From Niveispirillum sp. (GTDB lineage: Bacteria; Pseudomonadota; Alphaproteobacteria; Azospirillales; Azospirillaceae), in assembly GCF_017996735.1 (NCBI RefSeq), contig NZ_JAGOGJ010000067.1, positions 1 through 36,903 on the forward strand: 36,903 nt of DNA. The letters are read 5' to 3'. Position 1 is the stretch's first letter, and each line of letters starts with the position of its first letter. The notes beneath the pieces were generated by a model. That model worked only from the letters and a program-made list of their open reading frames with translations, ran no database searches and had not been told where the DNA came from. Shown piece by piece: positions 1 to 6,510 of this stretch. The translations under genes and the position numbers were made by a program.

Positions 1-62
1 GTCTGGCACCCCGCCACGACCAGCATCAGGCACATCAAACCCAGACTGCGCTTCATCATCAT
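1..62 (-). CDS. Lipoprotein, N-terminal fragment cut by the window edge
   Basis: Only the first 20 or so codons are present, read on the minus strand from an ATG at 62-60. The peptide begins MMMKRSLGLMCLMLVVAGCQ: a basic start, a hydrophobic stretch and a lipobox V-A-G-C, the pattern cleaved by signal peptidase II to leave a lipid-modified cysteine at residue 19. Three consecutive ATG codons (62, 59 and 56) are possible starts, with a purine-rich GGGAAG just upstream. The mature protein is outside the window, so no function can be assigned beyond a probable envelope lipoprotein. Confidence 0.6.
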   Translation of the reverse strand, partial: MMMKRSLGLMCLMLVVAGCQ

Positions 63-220
63 CTTCCCAAACCGCTTCGACCCTCGATGGTGGCTCTCTA
101 GTGCCAAACCGCCGGGGGCCAAGGCAAGGACGAACCCTGTTCCGCTTCGATATGGCCGGGCAATGGTGGCGGCAGCGTGGCAACCAACAGCCCGATGCAA
201 AGACAAGTTCCAGCCCCGGC

Positions 221-323
221 GGCCAAATGTCGGGATGCAATCCGCCCCCGGCGGCAGGGCTTCACGCCGCAGGGGCGGCGGGCCGACGCTTGTCGGCCAA
301 ATGACGGGATGCAATGCGCCCCC
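221..323. repeat. 29-base direct repeat pair upstream of ychF
   Basis: Positions 221-249 and 295-323 are the same 29-base unit with two mismatches (27 of 29 identical), starting GGCCAAATG and ending CGCCCCC. The copies are 74 bases apart, start to start. The second copy forms most of the hairpin at 298-331; the first has a T for A change that weakens the equivalent hairpin. Confidence 0.7.
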
Positions 324-331
324 GTCATTTG
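298..331. promoter_or_regulatory. 11-bp perfect inverted repeat upstream of ychF
   Basis: CAAATGACGGG (298-308) pairs perfectly with CCCGTCATTTG (321-331) around a 12-base loop. It ends 65 bases before the ychF start. No T tract follows, so it is not an ordinary terminator. It could be a leader hairpin or a protein-binding dyad. Confidence 0.5.
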
Positions 332-396
332 CATTCCTGTTCAGGATCGCCGATAACCGGCGCAATCCTGAACCATATTCGGCAAAGCATCGTCCC

Positions 397-1494
397 ATGG
401 GATTCAACTGCGGTATCGTCGGCCTGCCCAACGTTGGCAAGTCCACCCTGTTCAACGCGCTGACCAGCACGGCGGCGGCCGAGGCTGCGAACTATCCGTT
501 CTGCACGATCGAGCCGAATGTCGGCCGCGTCGGCGTGCCGGACCCGCGCCTGGACAAGCTGGTCGAGATCGCCAAGTCGCAGAAGACCGTGCCCACGCAG
601 CTTGAATTCGTGGATATCGCCGGCCTGGTGCGCGGCGCGTCGAAGGGTGAGGGCCTGGGCAACCAGTTCCTGGCCAATATCCGCGAGGTCGACGCCATCG
701 TCCATGTGCTGCGCTGCTTCGAGGATGGTGACATCACCCATGTCGAAGGTTCCATCGAACCGGTCCGCGATGCGGAGACGGTGGAGACGGAACTGATGCT
801 GGCCGACATGGACAGCCTGGAAAAGCGCCTGCCGCCCCTGCAGAAGAAGGCCAAGGCCGGCGACAAGGATGCCAAGGCCCTGTCGGAGCTGATGGAACGC
901 GTGCTGAACGCCCTGCGCGACGGCCGCCCCGCCCGGTCGGTGGAGATCAGCAACGAAGAACGCGACATGTTCAAGCAGATGGCGCTGCTGACCGGCAAGC
1001 CCGTCCTGTATGTCTGCAACGTGGAAGAGGCATCGGCCGGCAGCGGCAACGCCCTGTCCGCCAAGGTGGCCGAGATGGCCGCCCGCCAGGGTGCCGCCAG
1101 CGTTGTGATCTCCGCCGCCATCGAGGCCGAGTTGTCGCAGCTTCCGGTCGAGGACAAGCTGGAATACCTGTCGTCGCTGGGGCTGGAGGAACCGGGCCTG
1201 AACCGCCTGATCCGCGCCGGCTACGGCCTGCTGGGCCTGCTGACCTTCTTCACCGTCGGCCCGAAGGAAGCCCGCGCCTGGACCGTCCGCAAGGGCGCCA
1301 AGGCCCCGGAAGCCGCCGGCGTCATCCATACCGATTTCGAACGCGGCTTCATCAAGGCCGAAACCGTCGATTACAACAGCTATGTCACGCTGGGCGGCGA
1401 GGTCGGGGCCAAGGAAGCCGGCAAGATGCGCATGGAAGGCAAGGAATATCTGGTCCAGGACGGCGACATCTTCCATTTCCGCTTCAACGTCTGA
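397..1494 (+). CDS. ychF: Redox-regulated/ribosome-binding P-loop ATPase YchF
   Basis: 365-residue member of the Obg/YchF (OLA1) family, a cytoplasmic P-loop protein that prefers ATP to GTP and binds ribosomes, linked in other bacteria to stress responses. The start MGFNCGIVG matches the usual YchF N-terminus, so the ATG at 397 is chosen over the open upstream frame. The P-loop GLPNVGKST lies at residues 9-17 and the G3/switch region DIAGLVRGASKGEGLGNQF follows. The fourth motif reads CNVEE instead of the NKxD of GTPases, as expected for the ATP-preferring family. The C-terminal part carries the TGS-type domain and ends DGDIFHFRFNV, typical for full-length YchF. Length matches the family (about 363). 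A terminator lies 40 bases after the stop, so it is probably monocistronic. Confidence 0.97.
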   Translation: MGFNCGIVGLPNVGKSTLFNALTSTAAAEAANYPFCTIEPNVGRVGVPDPRLDKLVEIAKSQKTVPTQLEFVDIAGLVRGASKGEGLGNQFLANIREVDAIVHVLRCFEDGDITHVEGSIEPVRDAETVETELMLADMDSLEKRLPPLQKKAKAGDKDAKALSELMERVLNALRDGRPARSVEISNEERDMFKQMALLTGKPVLYVCNVEEASAGSGNALSAKVAEMAARQGAASVVISAAIEAELSQLPVEDKLEYLSSLGLEEPGLNRLIRAGYGLLGLLTFFTVGPKEARAWTVRKGAKAPEAAGVIHTDFERGFIKAETVDYNSYVTLGGEVGAKEAGKMRMEGKEYLVQDGDIFHFRFNV

Positions 1495-1534
1495 TCCGTG
1501 TGCCGGCCAGCCCGGCACGCCATCACATTGCAAG

Positions 1535-1564
1535 GCCCCGCCCCACCCGGCGGGGCTTTTTCTT
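1535..1564 (+). terminator. Rho-independent terminator of ychF
   Basis: GCCCCGCC (1535-1542) pairs with GGCGGGGC (1549-1556) around a six-base loop and is followed by TTTTTCTT. A classic intrinsic terminator, 40 bases past the ychF stop. Confidence 0.9.
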
Positions 1565-1596
1565 TGCCCGCCTGATACCGGCCGCCGCCGACGCGG

Positions 1597-1628
1597 AGAC
1601 CATCGGTCAGGAATTTGACCGATGGTCT
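1597..1628. repeat. 13-bp perfect inverted repeat
   Basis: AGACCATCGGTCA (1597-1609) and TGACCGATGGTCT (1616-1628) are exact reverse complements separated by six bases. It lies just past the ychF terminator, and no T tract follows. Size and spacing would suit either a strong RNA hairpin or a dimeric repressor site; the sequence does not decide which. Confidence 0.6.
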
Positions 1629-1931
1629 GAAATGATTGAAACAATTGCCGCCGTGCATCCAACGACGCGAGTCGCCCCCATCCGCGCCGTCGACAGCCTC
1701 CTAAAGGCAGCAGCGATCGCGCCGTCCTGGCCCCGCATTGTTTGGCCGCCCAAATCATTCCAAAGGGTTACCCCCTTCCTTATACAGTGATGTCGTATTT
1801 CGTCATTCCGAATTAAGCAACTTATTGACCCCTGCCCGACGCCGGCATATCCAATGGATATCGGGGCTGACAATCCGACGAGGGCCGCCCCGCGCGGCGG
1901 CCGGTCGTCACAATCAAGAGGCATGCGTGCG

Positions 1932-3149
1932 ATGAGTTCGCAGATTCTCACCTTCGACAAATCCGGTCTGACCCTCCGGTCACTGACCGGCATGTCGATG
2001 CCGTTGCCCGGCATCGACACCCACGGCGTCAATGCCGTGGCGGCGGGCATCCTGTCCACCGATGGCGTGGCCGATGTCGTCGTCGGCCGCGACGATGGCA
2101 CCTTCTCCTGGTTCGATGGCCAGCCCGGCGGCGAGAAGCCTGTCGAGCATGTGCTGGAGATCGCACTGCCGACGCCGTACATGTTCGGGTTGGAGCGGAT
2201 CACCGAACTGGCCGGCATCGCCGATGCCAATGGCGACGGCCGCAACGACGTGATCTTCACCTCCTACCTGCTGTATAGCGACACGCCGAACATCGGCATC
2301 GACCCGCCGCCGGCGGAAGAGCCGATTTTCACGATCCAGCCCTTCCCCATGCCGCCGCGCCCCATCGCGGCGGAAGCGGTCGAGATGTCCTACGACACGG
2401 GGCTTTTCCCCGGCCTGGACCTGTCCGACATCAAGGTGGAACTGCGCGGCGTGCTGATGACGACCTCCAACGAGGTCTATTTCCCCAGCGTCGACCAGGG
2501 CATCGCCGTGGGTGAGCCGCATCCCGATGCCGGTCGCTATGCCGAACCGGCCAAGCAGATCTATGGCGTCGATACCGATACCGGCAATATCTACGTGATC
2601 TGGGACAATCAGGACCGGAACAACGAATTCGTGGCGCTGGGCAACCTGGATGCCCGTGGCGGTGTCGATGTCTTGTTCAAGGACAAGAGCACGGGCGATC
2701 TTTATGTAAAGAACGACCTGTCGGACGCCTATTTCGTCAGCGGCATTACCGCCGACGGCACCGTGTCGGTCGCTGCGGTGGGTAATTTCCACGGCACGGA
2801 CAGTCTGGATGAGATCCTGTTCTACGATGCGGGCAGCCGGGAATTCAGCGTCTGGGTCCATCCACCCTTTGACATCGCCACCAGCTACATGGCCGGCATC
2901 GATTATTTCCAGACAGTCTTCAAGCTGGATTTCGGCTGGGATTTCGTGGGCACCCAGGATATCGACGGTGACGGGATCGAAGATATCATCGTCGCCGCCG
3001 TCGGTGATTTCGCCCCCTATCAGCCGGGATCGCTGGCCCCCGTCGCCTATTTCAGTTCCGCCGGGCAGGAACTGGTCGAACTGGGCAGCTTCGATCCCTT
3101 TACGCTGAAATCGGTCGGGAACTTCTTTGACGGTCCAAGCATTCTGTAA
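1932..3149 (+). CDS. FG-GAP/VCBS-type repeat protein
   Basis: 405 residues from the ATG at 1932, which sits ten bases after AAGAGG; an ATG at 1923 would lie only one base from that site. The protein contains calcium-loop motifs of the DxDxDG kind, DANGDGRND at residues 98-106 and DIDGDGIED at 343-351, and further degenerate blades such as GNLDARGGVDVLF and GNFHGTDSLDEILFYD. This spacing is typical of FG-GAP/VCBS beta-propeller blades. Family proteins are often secreted and bind carbohydrate or protein ligands. No N-terminal signal peptide is evident (MSSQILTFDKSGLTLRSL), so export, if any, would need another route. The middle section (residues 120-180) is proline-rich and not blade-like. Single gene with its own terminator. 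The function is unknown. Confidence 0.7.
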   Translation: MSSQILTFDKSGLTLRSLTGMSMPLPGIDTHGVNAVAAGILSTDGVADVVVGRDDGTFSWFDGQPGGEKPVEHVLEIALPTPYMFGLERITELAGIADANGDGRNDVIFTSYLLYSDTPNIGIDPPPAEEPIFTIQPFPMPPRPIAAEAVEMSYDTGLFPGLDLSDIKVELRGVLMTTSNEVYFPSVDQGIAVGEPHPDAGRYAEPAKQIYGVDTDTGNIYVIWDNQDRNNEFVALGNLDARGGVDVLFKDKSTGDLYVKNDLSDAYFVSGITADGTVSVAAVGNFHGTDSLDEILFYDAGSREFSVWVHPPFDIATSYMAGIDYFQTVFKLDFGWDFVGTQDIDGDGIEDIIVAAVGDFAPYQPGSLAPVAYFSSAGQELVELGSFDPFTLKSVGNFFDGPSIL

Positions 3150-3184
3150 GGGGCGAGAGCCCGACTTGTGAGGCAGTACCAACT

Positions 3185-3216
3185 CGGGCGGTTCCAGGCG
3201 GAACCGCCCGATTTTT
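3185..3216 (+). terminator. Rho-independent terminator after the FG-GAP gene
   Basis: CGGGCGGTTCC (3185-3195) pairs perfectly with GGAACCGCCCG (3200-3210) over a four-base loop and is followed by ATTTTT. The upstream GCCCGA (3159-3164) could instead pair with TCGGGC (3184-3189), but nothing shows this is used. Confidence 0.9.
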
Positions 3217-3285
3217 ATGTGCGAATGGGCGGCGGGTTGTGTCATCGGGGCCGCAATCACCGGAATAATGCATGGGGGCCGGCAG

Positions 3286-3304
3286 GTTACGTAACGTCAC
3301 CCCC
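3286..3304 (+). promoter_or_regulatory. GTTACGTAAC palindrome with a downstream C tract
   Basis: GTTACGTAAC (3286-3295) is a perfect ten-base palindrome, followed by a C5 run at 3300-3304, about 105 bases before the start of the GDSL autotransporter. Similar GTTAC-N8-CCCC arrangements lie upstream of the DUF1302 and TonB-receptor genes. Candidate operator or promoter element; function inferred only from position. Confidence 0.35.
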
Positions 3305-3391
3305 TTCCGCGCCGGTCTGGCATTGGCTACCGTCAAGGTCGTGCTGAATCGGGCAACCAAACAATGGCCCGACCATGGGAGGAACCTATTG

Positions 3392-5266
3392 ATGAGCCAC
3401 AAGCTTCTGGGCGGCACCGCGCTTGCCGCCGTCCTGTCCCTTTCCGCCATCGCCATGGATGCGCCGGCCGCCAAGGCCCAGGGCATCGACTTCTCCTCGC
3501 TGGTCGTGTTCGGCGACAGCCTCAGCGATACAGACAATCTGAAGAACATCAACCCGGCCACCCGGCCCGGCGCCCCCTATGTGAACGGGCGCTTCAGCAA
3601 TGGCCCGGTCTGGCTGGAGGATCTGGCCACCGTTTCCGGCATCACCACCAGCAGCCGTGCCTTTGGCGGCGCCCGCGCGACCCGTGCAACGCCCATCGAT
3701 CTGACGGCGCAGGTCGATGCCTATCTGGCGGGCGGGACCAGCATTCCGGCCAGCCGCGCCGTGGGTATCTGGATCGGCGGCAATGACTATATCGCCGTGC
3801 TGACCCAGCCGCAGTCGAACCCGACAGCCGCCGCCCAGGCCGCCATTGCCGCCACCACCGGCGCCATCACGGCCCAGGCCGGCCGCCTCTACTCCGCCGG
3901 CGCGCGGCAGTTTGTGCTGTTCAACCTCCCGCCGCTGGGCTCCATCCCCTTGACCAGCGGCCTGTCGGCGGCCGACAAGGCGTCGGCCAACACCGTGTCC
4001 GACCTGCATACCCAGGCCATCAAGGCCTCTGCCAACGCCCTGCGCGCGCAGGGTGCGACCGTGACGGTGGTCGATGTGCAGACCCTGTTCCAGGGGCTGC
4101 TGGCCTCGCCGTCCACCTACGGCTTCACCAATGTCTCCACGCCCTGCTATGCCCCTGTCGGGCCGGGCGGGTCGCTGGTTGCCACCGGTGCCTGCGCCAC
4201 GGCGGCGGGTGCGGCCGGCACGGTGTTCTTCGATGCCCTGCATCCGACGGCAGCGGCACACCAGATGGTCGCCGAATATGCCTATGGCACCTTGTCGGCC
4301 ACGTTCGAGGCGCCGGCGGCCCTGGCCATCACCACCGACGCGGCCCAGCGTCTGCTGGACCTGGCCAATGAAGGCGTGTCGGCCCGTATGGCCGGCGCCC
4401 GCACGGGCCAGGGTTCCGTCAATGTCATCGGCGCCCAGGCCGGCCAGGATGGCCGGTACGGCATGTTTGCCTTCGGCACCTATGTCGATGGCAGCCGCGA
4501 TCCGGTCCGGGGCCAGATGGGCTATGATTATGACGGGTTCAACGCCGGCTTGGGCTTCGATTATCAGGTCGATCGTCACGTCGTCGCCGGCGTGGCCTTC
4601 AGCTATGGCAACCTGAACGCCAAGACTGACGAGGCCTATTCCAAGCTGGACGCCACGGCCTACAACATGACCGCCTATATCACGGCGGCGGCCGATGACA
4701 TGTGGATGGACACGACCATGTCCTACAGCTTCGATGACTACAAGTCGAACCGTGCTACCCGCTTCACCCCGTTCGCCACCGCCAAGAGCGACTATAAGGG
4801 CAACACCTACGCGTTGGGCACCACCATCGGCTATACGCCGGTGGCCGGGTCCTACGCCATGGGTCCCGTCATCGGCCTGCGTTATGCCAAGAGCCGTGTG
4901 GAAGGGTTCGGGGAGACGGGCGGCGGCCCGCTGTCCCTGACCTGGGATGATTTCGACGCTGAAAGCCTGCTGGGCAGCGTCGGCGGTCAGATCAGCGGCG
5001 TGGGCACCAGCTTCGTGCCTCAGGTCCGTCTGGCCTATGAGTATGAGTTCAAGGACGACAGCCGCGCCATCACCGGCCGTTTCGCCAATGGCGAACGGGC
5101 GGTGACCGATCCGGGCGCCGGCAAGCGCGGGCGTCTGGCCGTGGGGGCCGGGCTGGTGCATGAAACGGCGGAAAATGTCTCGGTTGCCGTCGGCTATAAT
5201 GGTCATTTTGCCGGTGGTGACCGCACCGACCATGCCCTGACCGCCCATATGAAGATCGGCTTCTGA
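3392..5266 (+). CDS. GDSL-family esterase/lipase autotransporter
   Basis: 624 residues. The ATG at 3392 follows GGGAGGAACC and begins MSHKLLGGTALAAVLSLSAI, a signal peptide probably cut near AAKA-QG (residue 29). The passenger is a GDSL (SGNH) hydrolase: block I VVFGDSLSD with the nucleophile Ser43, block II NGRFSNG (65-71), block III GGND (129-132) and block V DALHP with catalytic Asp281 and His284. A linker leads to a C-terminal autotransporter beta-domain (about 355-624) rich in alternating aromatic and small residues and ending in TAHMKIGF, with the terminal Phe usual for outer-membrane barrels. The architecture matches surface esterases of the Pseudomonas EstA type, which display the hydrolase outside the cell; the substrate here is unknown. 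Monocistronic, with elaborate hairpins directly downstream. Confidence 0.92.
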   Translation: MSHKLLGGTALAAVLSLSAIAMDAPAAKAQGIDFSSLVVFGDSLSDTDNLKNINPATRPGAPYVNGRFSNGPVWLEDLATVSGITTSSRAFGGARATRATPIDLTAQVDAYLAGGTSIPASRAVGIWIGGNDYIAVLTQPQSNPTAAAQAAIAATTGAITAQAGRLYSAGARQFVLFNLPPLGSIPLTSGLSAADKASANTVSDLHTQAIKASANALRAQGATVTVVDVQTLFQGLLASPSTYGFTNVSTPCYAPVGPGGSLVATGACATAAGAAGTVFFDALHPTAAAHQMVAEYAYGTLSATFEAPAALAITTDAAQRLLDLANEGVSARMAGARTGQGSVNVIGAQAGQDGRYGMFAFGTYVDGSRDPVRGQMGYDYDGFNAGLGFDYQVDRHVVAGVAFSYGNLNAKTDEAYSKLDATAYNMTAYITAAADDMWMDTTMSYSFDDYKSNRATRFTPFATAKSDYKGNTYALGTTIGYTPVAGSYAMGPVIGLRYAKSRVEGFGETGGGPLSLTWDDFDAESLLGSVGGQISGVGTSFVPQVRLAYEYEFKDDSRAITGRFANGERAVTDPGAGKRGRLAVGAGLVHETAENVSVAVGYNGHFAGGDRTDHALTAHMKIGF

Positions 5267-5274
5267 TGCCTGAA

Positions 5275-5302
5275 CCCGGGTCCCGACGCGTCGGGACCCG
5301 GG
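5275..5302. repeat. 28-base perfect palindrome
   Basis: CCCGGGTCCCGACG (5275-5288) is followed immediately by its exact reverse complement (5289-5302), so the arms are 14 bp with no spacer. It begins nine bases after the autotransporter stop codon. As RNA it would form a very stable hairpin, but no T tract follows; it could protect the 3' end or cooperate with the next hairpin. Confidence 0.85.
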
Positions 5303-5312
5303 GGAACCAAGT

Positions 5313-5366
5313 GCGGATATAAAAAGGGCCGCGACGGCTATCCGTCGCGGCCCTTTTTATATCCGC
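5313..5366. terminator. Bidirectional terminator with a 25-bp perfect stem
   Basis: The 25 bases 5313-5337 (GCGGATATAAAAAGG, then GCCGCGACGG) are the exact reverse complement of 5342-5366, with a CTAT loop. The stem contains A5 on one side (5321-5325) and T5 on the other (5354-5358), so it can terminate both converging transcripts: the GDSL gene from the left and the glycosyltransferase-like gene from the right. The stem is far longer than an intrinsic terminator needs. Confidence 0.9.
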
Positions 5367-5398
5367 GCCGACGGGCGCGGCGGCGGCCCATGCCGCCG
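5363..5398. repeat. Two adjacent 7-bp perfect hairpins
   Basis: CCGCGCC (5363-5369) pairs with GGCGCGG (5374-5380), and directly after it CGGCGGC (5381-5387) pairs with GCCGCCG (5392-5398); both loops are four bases. The first shares four bases with the arm of the preceding 25-bp stem, so the two structures compete at that edge. Confidence 0.6.
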
Positions 5399-5400
5399 AA

Positions 5401-5434
5401 GCCGATAAATTCCGATGGGCCGGAATTTATCGGC
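5401..5434. repeat. 14-bp perfect hairpin
   Basis: GCCGATAAATTCCG (5401-5414) and CGGAATTTATCGGC (5421-5434) are exact reverse complements around ATGGGC. Lies 57 bases downstream of the stop of the minus-strand gene at 5492 and completes the hairpin chain begun at 5275. Confidence 0.8.
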
Positions 5435-5491
5435 ACTGGTATTATGCGCACCCGGACGCCATGGCGATACCGGGACAGCTCACGCTCCACC

Positions 5492-6376
5492 CTATCGCAG
5501 GGGCTCGTTCTGCATCGGGAACTGGTTCAGCAAGGTCCTGATGAAGGCCTGGCCGTGATGCTGGATTTCCAGGAAGGCGGCATTGCCGACATGCGGTTTG
5601 AATATCTGGAACGTCCGCAGGACCCCGTATGTCGCGGCGCTTTCAAGCGGACCGAACAGGCTGGTGTCGTAATCCAGGAACGACGGGCGCCCCATCCAGT
5701 GTTGAAGCTGAGCCGCCGTCAGGAAATAGGTCCCGGAATGCGGATTCTTGGCCTGTACGAACCGCATATCCAGGCCAAGAAAATCGGCCTTCATCGTAAC
5801 CTGCCCCTTGGGCAAGATCTGGTCGACCATGACCTGACAAAGATCGCCGTCGATATAGACCTTGTGCAAGGGGCCGCCCGATATTTCAAACCTGTTGGGC
5901 TGTAACAGGACCATGGGGCTCGTGTGCCGCTGGAACCAGGCCAGTTTGGTGATGAACCAGGGATCCGTGATGATCAGGTCATCTTCCATGAAGGCGTACC
6001 AGTCATACTGGCCGAACCGTTCCTTCATGATCCGCTGACATTCAAAACCCAGCAGCATCGGGTCGGGGATATTGACCGGCTCCTGCGTGAACAGGGTGTT
6101 CATATCCTGCAACTCGCCCAGCAGGTGGTTATCCCCAACGGTGCAGACGACGATATCCAGTTCCACCCGCTGTATCGGCTCGATCGGGCGGCCGACCTTG
6201 TCACCGACCTGGATGACGGCATGGCCCCCGGCAAGCGCCTGATGCAGGGAGCTGATGCAGCAGCGCAGGGCCGTCACCCTGACCACCGCCGCATCACGGC
6301 CCGACCCGTATTGCGCGTTGGCCCCTTCCTTGAAGAAGTGCGGGATCGTCACCAACAGGCGGGGAGCCTTGGTCAT
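5492..6376 (-). CDS. Glycosyltransferase-like protein of unknown specificity
   Basis: 294 residues read from the ATG at 6376 after a GGGGGTTTGGGGA leader. The opening PRLLVTIPHFF resembles the first strand of a GT-A nucleotide-sugar fold, and WYAFMEDDLIITDPWF (residues 126-141) places an acidic EDD triad (131-133) at the end of a hydrophobic strand, as in the metal-binding DxD motif of such enzymes. A later acidic or His pair (His273-His274, in EIQHHGQ) could complete a metal site. There is no signal peptide or membrane segment, so it is probably cytoplasmic. The first third (residues 22-95) is unusually charged. It stands alone, not inside a polysaccharide cluster. The assignment rests on motif reading only; the acceptor and donor are unknown. 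Confidence 0.6.
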   Translation of the reverse strand: MTKAPRLLVTIPHFFKEGANAQYGSGRDAAVVRVTALRCCISSLHQALAGGHAVIQVGDKVGRPIEPIQRVELDIVVCTVGDNHLLGELQDMNTLFTQEPVNIPDPMLLGFECQRIMKERFGQYDWYAFMEDDLIITDPWFITKLAWFQRHTSPMVLLQPNRFEISGGPLHKVYIDGDLCQVMVDQILPKGQVTMKADFLGLDMRFVQAKNPHSGTYFLTAAQLQHWMGRPSFLDYDTSLFGPLESAATYGVLRTFQIFKPHVGNAAFLEIQHHGQAFIRTLLNQFPMQNEPLR

Positions 6377-6510
6377 TCCCCAAACCCCCGCTCTTCGTTC
6401 AAACCGCCGGACACGGTTTCCACTCCGTCAACCCGCAGAGGCCCTGGGAGACAGGCCCCCAGGGTGCGGCAGCGAAGCTGGCAATATCCGGTTTCCCTGT
6501 CAAGCAACGG

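Larger units (their letters stand above)
63..396. other. Intergenic region between the lipoprotein and ychF
   Basis: This 334-base gap separates two divergent genes and must hold their promoters, though I cannot point to convincing -35/-10 boxes. It contains a near-identical direct repeat (221-249 and 295-323) and an 11-bp perfect hairpin (298-331), described separately. An open frame from 163 runs in phase into ychF, but the residues it would add are unlike any YchF N-terminus. Confidence 0.5.
1495..1931. other. Intergenic region between ychF and the FG-GAP gene
   Basis: This 437-base gap holds the ychF terminator (1535-1564), a 13-bp perfect inverted repeat (1597-1628) and presumably the promoter of the FG-GAP gene. 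The stretch 1740-1850 is visibly richer in A+T than its surroundings and includes GGGTTACCCCC at 1765-1775, a short element that partly recurs upstream of other surface-protein genes here. No convincing coding sequence is seen. Confidence 0.5.

Noticed and set aside
163..396. N-terminal extension of YchF from an ATG at 163
   Set aside because: The added residues are low-complexity and unlike the family; the canonical MGFNCGIVG start lies at 397.
3386..5248. Long minus-strand open frame opposite the GDSL autotransporter
   Set aside because: Gly/Arg/His-rich antisense translation without motifs; the plus strand has a complete catalytic triad and barrel.
6442..6464. CCCTGGG/CCCAGGG hairpin downstream of the MMPL gene as its terminator
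   Set aside because: Stem of only seven pairs and no T tract on the minus strand; not enough to call a terminator.
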